37,177 nucleotides of DNA from contig NZ_SOFL01000058.1 in NCBI RefSeq assembly GCF_004402695.1, positions 1-37,177 of the forward strand. Reading direction: 5' to 3'. The notes under the pieces are model-generated. The model did not search any database. It was not told the DNA's origin and saw nothing but the letters and a program-made list of their open reading frames with translations. The position numbers were made by a program, and so were the translations under genes. Shown one piece after another: positions 8,130-15,418 of this stretch. How positions within the stretch are numbered: the stretch's first letter is position 1; every line of letters starts with the position of its first letter. Source of the DNA: Cryobacterium adonitolivorans. GTDB taxonomy: Bacteria; Actinomycetota; Actinomycetes; Actinomycetales; Microbacteriaceae.

Positions 8130-9748
8130 CAGGCCGGCTGCCGATCGTCCATCAGGCCGCGCAGCATCTCGGCGGCCATCTGCGGGTCACGCAGGGCGAG
8201 GGCGTCGATGTCGGCCACCCGCTGGTCGCCGCCGCCGAGCAGGGCGCCGGGGCCGCCGCTGAGCGGGTACGCCTGGGTGGGCAGGGGGTCAATGTGCAGG
8301 GGCACCATCTGAGGCGGCAGCGCGAACGGCACGGTCGGCGCATCCAGCGCGGACCGCGCCTGCACCAGGTCGCTCAATTCGATGGCCTGGCGGCTCTGCC
8401 GGCGTGAGCGCCTGGCGTAGAGGATCAGTCCGAGCACGAACGCGATCACGGTGCCGGCCACGATCAGGCCCACCTGCAGGATGCCGGCGTTGCGGGCGGC
8501 CTCCTCGGCGGCGGCGGCCTCGGCGAGGGCCGCAGCAGCGGCGTCGGCGCCGGCGGCGTTGAAGCTGACGACCTCCACGGTCACGGCGTCTCCCCTGGCC
8601 ACATCGATGCCCGCGGCGGAGGACACCAGGCTCGTCACGTCGGCGACGTTGAGGTCGTCGGCGACGGCGGAGTTCACCGCCACCGAGACCGTCTGCCGGT
8701 TGATCTCCCCGGCGGGCACCGTGCGTGTTTCGGTGACCTTGTTGATGGCGTTGTTGCGGGTGGTGTCTTCGCTGGTGAAGGTGCCGTCAGCCGTGGTTTC
8801 GGCCGGGACGGCGATGTTGTCCGGTCCGAGCACTCCGGCCGCGGCATCCCCGGCACCGGTGTACGACTCTGTCGTCACGGCTTCGTTGAGGGCAGGGGCG
8901 TTCTCGGGAACGGTGAATGACTCCTCGACGACCTGGGCGCTCTGGTAGCTCATGTCCGCGGCGACCACGACGGTGGCGTTGCCCGGTCCCACGACCTTGT
9001 CCAGCATGGCCTGCACCGAACCGCGCACCCGTTCCTCGTAGTCGCTGGCCTGCTGCCCGGCCGACCCGGTGGCCCCGACGCCGACCGCGGACAGCACGAC
9101 GCCGGCCGCGTCGATGACCGCGACATCCGTGGGCGCCATGCCGTCGATGGAGGCGCTGGTGAGGTGCACGATGGCCTGCACCTGGTCGGCGTTCAGGGTC
9201 ACGCCGTTCTGGGTGCCCACGAAGACGGATGCGGTGGGATCGTTGGTCTCCTCGGTGAAGACCGTAGCCTCGGGGATCGCCAGTCGCACCGAAGCGGTCT
9301 GAACGCCCTTCATGGCCTCGATTGTCGCGGCGAGCTCGCCCTCGAGGGCACGCTTGTAGGTGACCGACTGCTGGAACTCGGAGGCGGTGACCCCCATGGT
9401 GTCCAGCAGCGAGTAGCCGCCGGTGCTCGACGAAGGCAGGCCGGCGGCGGCGGACTTGAGCCGCTGGTCGTAGACGTCGGCCTCCGGCACCAGGATGGTC
9501 GCTCCCCCGTCGCTCAGCTCGTAGGAGACACCGTCGGTGCGCAGCTGCTCCACGATGGTATTGGCGTCGGAGCCGCTCAGGCCCGAGTACAGCGGGGTGT
9601 ACGCCGGCTGGGTGGCCCACATCGTGAGCGCTGCCGTGCCCAGGGCGAGAACGGCGACGCCGATGATGGCCATGGTGCGCTGGGCGACGGTGAATTCGCG
9701 AATGGCGTTGCCCAGCCGACGGAACACCGACGTGATCTGAGCGGGCAT
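8129..9748 (-). CDS. fliF: Flagellar MS-ring protein FliF
   Basis: FliF builds the MS ring in the cytoplasmic membrane, the base on which export gate and rotor assemble. The 539-residue protein has two membrane spans, at about 25-45 and 424-443, flanking a long extracytoplasmic region. That region holds ring-building motifs such as YTPLYSGLSGSDANTIVEQL near the N-terminus and YKRALEGELAATIEAMKGV. The cytoplasmic tail (about 448-539) ends in an acidic, FliG-binding type segment (DPQMAAEMLRGLMDD). Single-base overlaps (TGATG) couple it to fliE upstream and fliG downstream. Confidence 0.96.
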   Translation of the reverse strand: MPAQITSVFRRLGNAIREFTVAQRTMAIIGVAVLALGTAALTMWATQPAYTPLYSGLSGSDANTIVEQLRTDGVSYELSDGGATILVPEADVYDQRLKSAAAGLPSSSTGGYSLLDTMGVTASEFQQSVTYKRALEGELAATIEAMKGVQTASVRLAIPEATVFTEETNDPTASVFVGTQNGVTLNADQVQAIVHLTSASIDGMAPTDVAVIDAAGVVLSAVGVGATGSAGQQASDYEERVRGSVQAMLDKVVGPGNATVVVAADMSYQSAQVVEESFTVPENAPALNEAVTTESYTGAGDAAAGVLGPDNIAVPAETTADGTFTSEDTTRNNAINKVTETRTVPAGEINRQTVSVAVNSAVADDLNVADVTSLVSSAAGIDVARGDAVTVEVVSFNAAGADAAAAALAEAAAAEEAARNAGILQVGLIVAGTVIAFVLGLILYARRSRRQSRQAIELSDLVQARSALDAPTVPFALPPQMVPLHIDPLPTQAYPLSGGPGALLGGGDQRVADIDALALRDPQMAAEMLRGLMDDRQPA

Positions 9749-10059
9749 CAGGCCTGCATTCTCATGATGTCGTTGAACGCTTCGACACCCTTGTTGCGCA
9801 CGGCGGCGACGAGCTCGAGGGTGACCTGCGCCCGCGAGGCCGCGATAGTGGCCGTGTGGATGTCGTCGAGGTCGCCGGTGACGGCTTGGATGGCGTAGCT
9901 GTTCGACGTGGACTGCAGCTGCTGAAGGTTGTCGACGGCCCCGGTGAGGGCGCTGGCGAATCCGGTGTCGGAGGATTCCACGGCGCTCGTGGCGGTGCTG
10001 GCGGGCAGGTAGGCCGTGGCGCTGACGGCGGGTGCCGACCCGATGGCGGGGATGGTCAT
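9748..10059 (-). CDS. fliE: Flagellar hook-basal body protein FliE
   Basis: FliE joins the MS ring to the proximal rod. The 103-residue product has an export-type Ser/Thr/Ala-rich N-terminus. The conserved C-terminal part contains DDIHTATIAASRAQVTLELVAAVRNKGVEAFNDIMRMQ, which matches the family end. It sits in the standard flgB-flgC-fliE order with TGATG junctions on both sides. Confidence 0.95.
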   Translation of the reverse strand: MTIPAIGSAPAVSATAYLPASTATSAVESSDTGFASALTGAVDNLQQLQSTSNSYAIQAVTGDLDDIHTATIAASRAQVTLELVAAVRNKGVEAFNDIMRMQA

Positions 10060-10451
10060 CAGGAACGTCCGATCTGCAGGGCGGCTTCGTAGGAGGTCTT
10101 GGCCCGGTCGATGACAGCGGCGTTGGCCTGGTAGCCGCGCTGGGCCATGATCAGCTCACCCATCTGTTCGGCCAGGTCGATGTCGGGCCGGCGCACGTAG
10201 CCGTCGGCATCCGCGATGGGGTTGTCGGGTTCGTAGACCAGCAGGCCCTCTGCGTCGCCCTGCGCGGTGCCGGCGACGTAGGCCCCCGAGACGCCCTCAC
10301 CCTCCTGGGCGACGATGTACCGGGCCTGGAAGGCATCCCCGGAGGTGGCCGTGGCGGTGTTGGCGTTGGCGATGTTGTCGGCGACGGCGTCGAGCCACTT
10401 GCGGTGCAGGGTGAGGCCGGTGCCGGCGATGCCGAGAGCGTCGAGGCCCAT
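10059..10451 (-). CDS. flgC: Flagellar basal-body rod protein FlgC
   Basis: FlgC is a proximal rod subunit. The 130-residue product starts GLDALGIAGTGLTLHRKWLDAV and continues DNIANANT, the rod-family signature. It ends with a C-terminal helix around QMGELIMAQRGYQANAAVIDRAK. Length agrees with the family (about 130-150). It shares one-base TGATG overlaps with flgB and fliE. Confidence 0.96.
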   Translation of the reverse strand: MGLDALGIAGTGLTLHRKWLDAVADNIANANTATATSGDAFQARYIVAQEGEGVSGAYVAGTAQGDAEGLLVYEPDNPIADADGYVRRPDIDLAEQMGELIMAQRGYQANAAVIDRAKTSYEAALQIGRS

Positions 10452-10792
10452 CAGCTGGTCCGAAGCGCGGCGCGCATGCTCGTGTCGGCGCCGGTGACGG
10501 CCTGCGCGGCGAACTGGTAGCGCAGCACGGTGTCGATGTTTGAGACGGTTTCGGTGTCGAGGTTCACATTGTTTCCATCCAGCCGAGTCGGCTCCAGCGA
10601 CCGGGCCGTCGTGGCCGCGCTGTGGCCGTCACCGGCCTGCACCGACTGCGCGAGGGCGTCCTCGAAGGAGACCCGCTGGGCCTGGTAGCCGGGGGTGTTC
10701 ACATTCGCGATGTTGTTGGCGATGGTTCGCTGACGCAGGGCCAGGCCGTCCAGGGCGCTGGACAGCGCCGCGCTGGTCACGGATTCGATCAC
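10451..10792 (-). CDS. flgB: Flagellar basal-body rod protein FlgB
   Basis: FlgB is a proximal rod subunit and here the first gene of the 12-gene hook-basal-body operon. The 113-residue product contains LDGLALRQRTIANNIANVNTPGYQ, the rod-protein signature, and a helical C-terminus (VLRYQFAAQAVTGADTSMRAAL). The start is GTG at 10792; no better start lies upstream, and the ribosome site is weak. A sigma-28-like promoter lies about 77 bases upstream. Confidence 0.93.
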   Translation of the reverse strand: MIESVTSAALSSALDGLALRQRTIANNIANVNTPGYQAQRVSFEDALAQSVQAGDGHSAATTARSLEPTRLDGNNVNLDTETVSNIDTVLRYQFAAQAVTGADTSMRAALRTS

Positions 10793-10843
10793 GCAAGGCC
10801 CGTTTCGTCGTCAAAGTGCTGGACGGCCGATCCGTGGCCTGGA

Positions 10844-10862
10844 ATGAGCAATCCGTGCTCAT
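10844..10862 (-). other. Hairpin at the predicted 5' end of the flgB transcript
   Basis: ATGAGCA (10844-10850) and TGCTCAT (10856-10862) form a perfect 7-bp stem with a 5-base loop. The right edge coincides with the start site expected from the -10 box at 10869-10876, so the operon mRNA would begin with this hairpin. Such 5' stems often protect mRNA; this role is inferred. Confidence 0.4.
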
Positions 10863-10868
10863 CCGTAG

Positions 10869-10895
10869 CTATCGGCCGTCGACGACGGTGCGTTA
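10869..10895 (-). promoter_or_regulatory. Sigma-28-type promoter for the flgB operon
   Basis: Read on the minus strand, TAAC (10895-10892) and GCCGATAG (10876-10869) are separated by 15 bases. The established FliA/SigD consensus is TAAA-N15-GCCGATAA/T, so the -10 box matches at 7 of 8 positions. The same form with the same spacing occurs ahead of fliC and flgN. The predicted start site is near 10862. Confidence 0.7.
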
Positions 10896-10931
10896 GGACT
10901 TTTCAGGAATGTCGTCAGGGGATTTGACGAG

Positions 10932-11324
10932 TCAGCCCGCGATGTCGAGATAGACGGGCTGGTCGGAGCTGTGGGTGGAGAGGATAGTGCGCACGGCGGC
11001 CAGGTGGGCGCCGGCCGAGCGGCGCGCATCCTCGATCTCACGGATCAGTTCGAGCTGCCCGGTGAGCAGCATTCGCGCCCGATCCTCGAGTTCGCGCGGG
11101 AGCTGGCCGATGTACTCGGGGGCACGCCACTGCACCCCGGTGACCAGCCTTCCGCCCTGGGCGGAGAGCACGGCATCCCTGGCACCGCTCCCCAGGCTCG
11201 CCTCGAGGTCATCGAGCACCTGCAGCCATTCGGAGTTGCTGGTGCGGGGCTCCCCCGGCGCGCCAACGCCCGGACGGGTGCTGTGGGGCCGGGCACTGCT
11301 GGAGTGGACCTCAGGCGACTCCAC
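10932..11324 (-). CDS. Small FliT-like flagellar protein after fliS
   Basis: This 130-residue protein is encoded directly after fliS. Its GTG start at 11324 lies inside the fliS end (14-base overlap) and is preceded by GGAGAGG six bases upstream, which decides the start. A longer reading frame to 11441 exists, but it runs antiparallel to nothing conserved and through fliS. The protein is mostly helical (EWLQVLDDLEASL, ELEDRARMLLTGQLELIREI) and ends in a short non-helical YLDIAG. Position and size suit a FliT-type chaperone for FliD, but sequence similarity is too weak for me to name it firmly. Confidence 0.65.
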   Translation of the reverse strand: MESPEVHSSSARPHSTRPGVGAPGEPRTSNSEWLQVLDDLEASLGSGARDAVLSAQGGRLVTGVQWRAPEYIGQLPRELEDRARMLLTGQLELIREIEDARRSAGAHLAAVRTILSTHSSDQPVYLDIAG

Positions 11325-11817
11325 GGTAGCCCTCTCCGCTCGGCGCCATCTGCGGTGCCGGCAGCGCACCGGCGGCTTCGTGCCAGGCCTGGCGCAGCGG
11401 CTCGAGCAGGACAATGCTCTCACGGGTGCGGGCCACATCACGGTGGATGTTCGCGCCGATCAGGGCGTTCGACACGTAGGTGTAGATGGCGAGCAGCCCG
11501 TCGGCTCCGTCCCAGGCGGTGACGTTGAGCGAGGTGGTGAGTTCGTCGACGATGGCCTGCGCGTGCAGGAGGTTCTCGGAGGCGACCGGCCAGTTCTCGT
11601 CGTCCTGGGCTGCCTCCGCGCGGGCGAGGTCGAGCATCAGCCTGTCGTAGAGCATGGTGAGCAGGCGCACCGGCGTGGCCGAGAGCACGGCCTCGCGGTT
11701 GAGCTGGGCGCGCTTGGCTTGCGCGGCGGCCAGCTGGGCCGTCGACGGCTGGGCTGACTGCTGCTGCGCTGACAGCAGCGGCGCGGAAAGTTGAGGCGTG
11801 AACAGTGCTGTGGTCAT
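11311..11817 (-). CDS. fliS: Flagellin export chaperone FliS
   Basis: FliS binds the C-terminus of flagellin in the cytoplasm and delivers it to the export gate. In the 168-residue product the conserved core starts near residue 40, with VLSATPVRLLTMLYDRLMLDLARAE, then AQAIVDELTTSLNV and LLAIYTYVSNALIGANI, all typical of FliS. Residues 1-38 are a Gln/Ala/Ser-rich extension unusual for the family (usual length about 130). The start is ATG 11817 in a TGATG junction with fliD; the frame is open far upstream but runs antisense-free through fliD in another frame. Confidence 0.93.
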   Translation of the reverse strand: MTTALFTPQLSAPLLSAQQQSAQPSTAQLAAAQAKRAQLNREAVLSATPVRLLTMLYDRLMLDLARAEAAQDDENWPVASENLLHAQAIVDELTTSLNVTAWDGADGLLAIYTYVSNALIGANIHRDVARTRESIVLLEPLRQAWHEAAGALPAPQMAPSGEGYRGVA

Positions 11818-13145
11818 CAGCTTGAACTCCCTGTGTAGGCGTCGGGTAGCGAGGCGATCTGCGAGGTGAGCCAGGAAGACTGCGCTTTCAGCTCCCCCAG
11901 CCTGGATTCCATGGCCGTGTAGACCCGCTCGAGCGAGGTGCGCTTCGCGGTGAGCCTGAGGTCCCAGTCGCTGATCTCCAGGCCCATCGTGCGCACCTGG
12001 GACTGCTGGCTGGTGATGGTGGCGGTGAGGGTGCCGTCGTACTTGTCGGAGGCCACAGCGGCGGCGCCGGCCACTCGGCCGGAGATTTCCTGCACCGTCT
12101 TCATTACACCCGCGGGATCCTTCGCCAGGGCGGCGGCGAACTTCTCGGCGTCGAATTCCAGGGTGCCGGTCTTGGTGAGGCTGATGCCGATCTCCGACGG
12201 GGAACGCCCATCGACGGGCATCGAGGCCGAGGTGATCAGGTTCTGCCTGACCGTGCGGATGGTGCCGTCGCCGGCGAAGAGCCCGGCGGTGGTGACGCTC
12301 TTGCCCGTGGAGTCGGTGGTGGTCGACACCGCCGTGCGGCTGGAGATGAGGGCGAAGATGTCGTTGAGGCCGGTCACCAGGCCCGCGGCGATGGCGGTGA
12401 TCGCGGTGTCGTCCCTGGCCACGGTGAGGGTGGCCGGTGTCGTCGACACCGCAGAGACCGTCACGTCTAGGCCGGGGAGAAGGTTGGCGAAGGTGTTGGT
12501 GCCTGAGGTGATGACCTGTTCGGCGGAGGTGCCGGCCCAGAGTGTCACCTGGGCGTCCTGGGCGGCCTTGACCTGCGTGGTCGGCACCGTACCGCCGGTG
12601 ACGCTGAAGGCGGCGGCGGCGCCGGGAGCCGTGCTGCTGAACTGCAGGCGGTACCCATCGGCGCCCACGGCGACCTTGGTGGCGGTGATGCCGAGCCCGG
12701 CGGTGTTGACGGCCGTGACGACGTCGTCGAGCGAGCCGGATGCCGGGGTTATCACGGTGGCCGTGCCGCCCGCGTTGGTGAACGTCAGGGTGCTGTCCGG
12801 CCAGGCGGTGAGGGCGCCGGTGACTGACACCTGATTCTGGGCGAGCCGGCTGACCGTGACGTCGAGCACGCCGGCGGCGATGCCGGTGCTCGTGGTGGCG
12901 GTGACCTGGCTGGAACTGCTGGTTGCGGAGTAGAGGTTGTAGCTGGCGGGCTTGGCGGCTGCTGTTGCGGTGTCGGCCAGGGCCGCGACCTTGGTGTTGA
13001 GCGCCTGAACGGCCGTGGTGTAGTTCTGGGCGGCGCTGACCTTGCCCTTGAGCAGGGTCTGCGGGATCGCCTCGACGGCGATGAGGTTGTTGATCAGGGT
13101 CGTGGTGTCCTGGCCACTGATCAGGCCATCGATGGAGAGTCCCAT
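11817..13145 (-). CDS. fliD: Flagellar filament cap protein FliD
   Basis: FliD caps the growing filament and folds arriving flagellin. The 442-residue protein begins MGLSIDGLISGQDTTTLINN and has the N-terminal FliD coiled-coil region (LLKGKVSAAQNYTTAVQALN). Its C-terminal coiled-coil end (QVRTMGLEISDWDLRLTAKR, then ESRLGELKAQSSWLTSQIASL) also fits. Length is ordinary. ATG 13145 follows GGAAAGG. It shares a TGATG junction with fliS and lies behind the strong hairpin that follows fliC. Confidence 0.95.
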   Translation of the reverse strand: MGLSIDGLISGQDTTTLINNLIAVEAIPQTLLKGKVSAAQNYTTAVQALNTKVAALADTATAAAKPASYNLYSATSSSSQVTATTSTGIAAGVLDVTVSRLAQNQVSVTGALTAWPDSTLTFTNAGGTATVITPASGSLDDVVTAVNTAGLGITATKVAVGADGYRLQFSSTAPGAAAAFSVTGGTVPTTQVKAAQDAQVTLWAGTSAEQVITSGTNTFANLLPGLDVTVSAVSTTPATLTVARDDTAITAIAAGLVTGLNDIFALISSRTAVSTTTDSTGKSVTTAGLFAGDGTIRTVRQNLITSASMPVDGRSPSEIGISLTKTGTLEFDAEKFAAALAKDPAGVMKTVQEISGRVAGAAAVASDKYDGTLTATITSQQSQVRTMGLEISDWDLRLTAKRTSLERVYTAMESRLGELKAQSSWLTSQIASLPDAYTGSSS

Positions 13146-13184
13146 GTCCGCCTTTCCGTTCCATTCGTCTGCGGGAGTGCGAGT

Positions 13185-13238
13185 GGCCGAGGGCTCGCGC
13201 GTACTGAGGTCCAGGTCAGTTCGCGCGTGCCCCCGGCC
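13185..13238 (-). terminator. Large hairpin between fliC and fliD
   Basis: A 54-base inverted repeat forms about 20 base pairs. The blocks GGCCG/CGGCC, GGGC/GCCC, CGCGCG/CGCGCG and ACTGA/TCAGT are separated by three single mismatches around an 8-base loop at 13208-13215. It begins 53 bases after the flagellin stop and ends 39 bases before the fliD start. It has no U tract, as is common in high-GC actinomycetes. It probably terminates or attenuates fliC transcription, or protects the 3' end of that mRNA. Confidence 0.7.
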
Positions 13239-13290
13239 GATTCTCGGTCAGTCGACGATTCGGCTGGGCCGGGCGTCAGTCGTCCGCGAT

Positions 13291-14133
13291 CTAGCGCAGC
13301 AGCGTCAGGACGCCCTGGTTGGACTGGTTCGCCTGCGCGAGCATGGCGGTACCGGCCTGCGACAGGATGCTGGAGCGGGTGTACTTGACCATTTCCTCGG
13401 CCATGTCAGTGTCGCGGATACGCGAACCGGCAGCGGTGAGGTTCTCCTTGGAGACGGCCAGGTTGCGGATGACGCTCTCGAACCGGTTCTGGTCGGCACC
13501 GAGCGAAGCGCGCGACGTGGACACAGCCGTGATGTTGGTGTCGAGCGTGTTGATCGTCGTCAGTGCAGCAGCAGAGTCGGCGAAGCCGGCGGCCGCGAGG
13601 CCGCTCACCGTGGTGCCGATTGCCGCGACGTCGGTCAGTGTGACGTTGATCTGGTCGGCGCCAGCAACGCCGCCCGCGCCGATCTGGAAAGTCAGCGGGG
13701 TGGTGGACGCCGCGTTGTCAAGCAGCTTGATGCCGTTGAAGTTGGTCGACTCGCTGATGCGGGTCAGTTCCTTGCCCAGGGCAGTTACTTCGGTGGCGAT
13801 GGCCTTACGTGAATCGGCATTGTTCGAGCCGTTACCAGCCTGAACGGCGAGGTCACGAACGCGCTGCAGAATGGTCTGCACCTCGCTCAGGGAACCTTCA
13901 GCGGTCTGGATGACCGAGATGCCGTCCTGGGCGTTGCGGCTGGCGACCGTGAGGCCACCGACCTGCGACTTCAGTCCCTCGGAGATGGCCAGGCCGGCCG
14001 CATCGTCCGCTGCGCGGTTGATGCGGAGGCCGCTGGAGAGGCGCTCGAGCGACTTGGCCATGTCGGTCTGGGTCGAAGCCAGGTTGCGGTACGTGTTGTT
14101 TGCCGCGAGGTTGGTGTTGATCTGCATACCCAT
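13291..14133 (-). CDS. fliC: Flagellin
   Basis: This is the filament subunit. The 280-residue product has the conserved N-terminal flagellin domain (MQINTNLAANNTYRNL, then LERLSSGLRINRAADDAAGLAIS) and the C-terminal domain ending SILSQAGTAMLAQANQSNQGVLTLLR. The central region is short, so the filament would have only a small surface domain. ATG 14133 is chosen because GGAGGAA lies a few bases upstream and because the longer frame from 14187 adds unrelated residues. A sigma-28-type promoter lies at 14194-14220. It is the first gene after the sigma factor gene on the same strand. Confidence 0.97.
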   Translation of the reverse strand: MGMQINTNLAANNTYRNLASTQTDMAKSLERLSSGLRINRAADDAAGLAISEGLKSQVGGLTVASRNAQDGISVIQTAEGSLSEVQTILQRVRDLAVQAGNGSNNADSRKAIATEVTALGKELTRISESTNFNGIKLLDNAASTTPLTFQIGAGGVAGADQINVTLTDVAAIGTTVSGLAAAGFADSAAALTTINTLDTNITAVSTSRASLGADQNRFESVIRNLAVSKENLTAAGSRIRDTDMAEEMVKYTRSSILSQAGTAMLAQANQSNQGVLTLLR

Positions 14134-14193
14134 GATGTGTTCCTCCGTGATTGGGTGGTGTTCGCCGGCCCATCCATGGGCTGACACAGAGAC

Positions 14194-14220
14194 CTATCGG
14201 CCCCACCGCGCGGCGCGTTA
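14194..14220 (-). promoter_or_regulatory. Sigma-28-type promoter for fliC, overlapping a stop codon
   Basis: On the minus strand TAAC (14220-14217) and GCCGATAG (14201-14194) are 15 bases apart, the same boxes and spacing as the flgB promoter. The TAA of the -35 box is the stop codon of the sigma factor gene. The predicted start is near 14187, giving a leader of about 54 bases with GGAGGAA before the fliC ATG. Confidence 0.75.
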
Positions 14221-15162
14221 GCCGTTGCTGGAGAAAAGTTCGCGGGCGTCCAGAGTGACCGGCTCCGCGTGGGCGATGTCGGCGACACCGGCCAGCCCGT
14301 CGACCGTGGAAACCCCGAATGAGGCAGGAGACGCCGGAGTCGTGGAGAGCGTGGGCACAGCATCCGGCATCCTGTCGTGCGCCAGGTGGGCCATGCCGAG
14401 CATCGCCTGGTCGGCCAGGCGCGACAGGTAGGCGCTGCGGCGGGCCGGTGCCACGGTGGACTCGGGCACGTATTCGGCCTCGGCGTCGTCGGCGTAGTGG
14501 GTGCCCAGGCCATCACGCAACAACCGGATGGCCTCTGATCGCTGCTGGGACACCGCGGAGTGGGTGATGCCCAGGTCTGCGGCGATCTCCTTGACCGAGC
14601 GGTCCTCGAAGTACACCTGCTCCACGATCAGGCGCATCCGCTCCGGGAGTGCGACGACGGCGGCCCGCACGTAGGCGAGACGTTCGGCGGACAGCAGGGA
14701 CTCCTCGGGAAGCACGGTGTCGGCGACGAGGAATTCCGCGGTGGTGTCGTCGAGGGCGGTGAGGGTGCGTTCGGAGTCGGCCAGTCCGGCAAGCGCGGTC
14801 TCCCGGTCGACACCGAGGGCTGCGGCGACCTCGTCGACGGTGGCGCTGCGGCCCAGGGCCGCGGCGAGGGTCTCCTGCACCTGGCGGGTGTCCTTGATCC
14901 GGCGGCGGGCCATCCGGGTGGCCCAGTCGTTTGAGCGCATCTCGTCGGCGAAGGCGCCGATGATGCGGCGGCGGGCGAAGGCGCCGAATGGCACGCCGAG
15001 GGCCGGGTCGAACGCATCGGCGGAGGTGACCAGGGCCAGTGAGCCGGCGGAGGCCAGGTCGTCGCGGGAGAGATGGCGGGCCTTCGCCCAGACTTCGGAG
15101 ACGAGATAGCCGACGAGTGGCAGGTTGTCTACGACAAGCCGGTTACGTTCCGAACGGTTCAA
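14218..15162 (-). CDS. fliA: FliA/WhiG-family flagellar sigma factor with C-terminal extension
   Basis: A sigma-28-family RNA polymerase sigma subunit of 314 residues. Region 2 spans about 14-90 (NLPLVGYLVSEVW, then GVPFGAFARRRIIGAFADEM). Region 3 is at about 90-130, and region 4 at about 171-218 contains the DNA-binding helix-turn-helix VKEIAADLGITHSAVSQQRS. Residues 219-314 are an extra tail with no sigma motif; most FliA proteins end near region 4 at about 240-260. The start is TTG 15162, supported by AGGAGGGC seven bases upstream. It probably reads the TAAC-N15-GCCGAYAG promoters in this cluster, including the one for fliC that begins in its own stop codon. Confidence 0.9.
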   Translation of the reverse strand: MNRSERNRLVVDNLPLVGYLVSEVWAKARHLSRDDLASAGSLALVTSADAFDPALGVPFGAFARRRIIGAFADEMRSNDWATRMARRRIKDTRQVQETLAAALGRSATVDEVAAALGVDRETALAGLADSERTLTALDDTTAEFLVADTVLPEESLLSAERLAYVRAAVVALPERMRLIVEQVYFEDRSVKEIAADLGITHSAVSQQRSEAIRLLRDGLGTHYADDAEAEYVPESTVAPARRSAYLSRLADQAMLGMAHLAHDRMPDAVPTLSTTPASPASFGVSTVDGLAGVADIAHAEPVTLDARELFSSNG

Positions 15163-15208
15163 CGGTTGCCCTCCTGGTTGGTGCCGGCGTTGTTCTCGCT
15201 GACGGTGG

Positions 15209-15228
15209 ACGCAAGACGAATCTTGCGT
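15209..15228 (-). other. UUCG-loop hairpin in the leader of the sigma factor gene
   Basis: In the minus-strand transcript ACGCAAGA and TCTTGCGT pair as a perfect 8-bp stem around TTCG, a tetraloop known to be very stable. It lies 47-66 bases upstream of the TTG start. The gap 15163-15514 between the divergent sigma and flgN genes holds only this stem, another hairpin and the candidate promoters. A regulatory RNA role is inferred. Confidence 0.45.
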
Positions 15229-15331
15229 TTCACTGCCGGGTAAGCGCGCGTGAGGGGTGACGTCGTATCAAGAGCGCAGATAGCCCACCAGAACCGGGGT
15301 TCGGGTCCCGTTTCAGTGCGTTTGCGCCTAG

Positions 15332-15360
15332 ATATAACGGTAACAACCGCACTTGTCGAT
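15332..15360 (-). promoter_or_regulatory. Possible housekeeping promoter for the sigma factor gene
   Basis: On the minus strand TCGACA (15360-15355, five of six to TTGACA) and TATATC (15337-15332, four of six to TATAAT) are 17 bases apart. This would give a leader of roughly 160 bases before the TTG start, containing the UUCG hairpin. It would fit early transcription of the flagellar sigma gene by the vegetative polymerase. Confidence 0.35.
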
Positions 15361-15397
15361 TCTGGCTCAGACCTGCCCCCAGAACGGGGCATCCGGC

Positions 15398-15415
15398 GTC
15401 CTCTCTTTAGAGGAC
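15398..15415. other. Hairpin just upstream of the flgN promoter
   Basis: GTCCTCT (15398-15404) and AGAGGAC (15409-15415) form a 7-bp stem with loop CTTT. The right arm ends four bases before the -35 box of the flgN promoter. A second, weaker stem (GCCCC/GGGGC) lies at 15375-15390. As DNA, the 18-base inverted repeat could be an operator for an activator or repressor. Confidence 0.35.
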
Positions 15416-15418
15416 ACC

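Noticed and set aside
13239..13290. GCCGAATC as a sigma-28 box for fliD
   Set aside because: Two mismatches in the core and no TAA-type box at the right distance.
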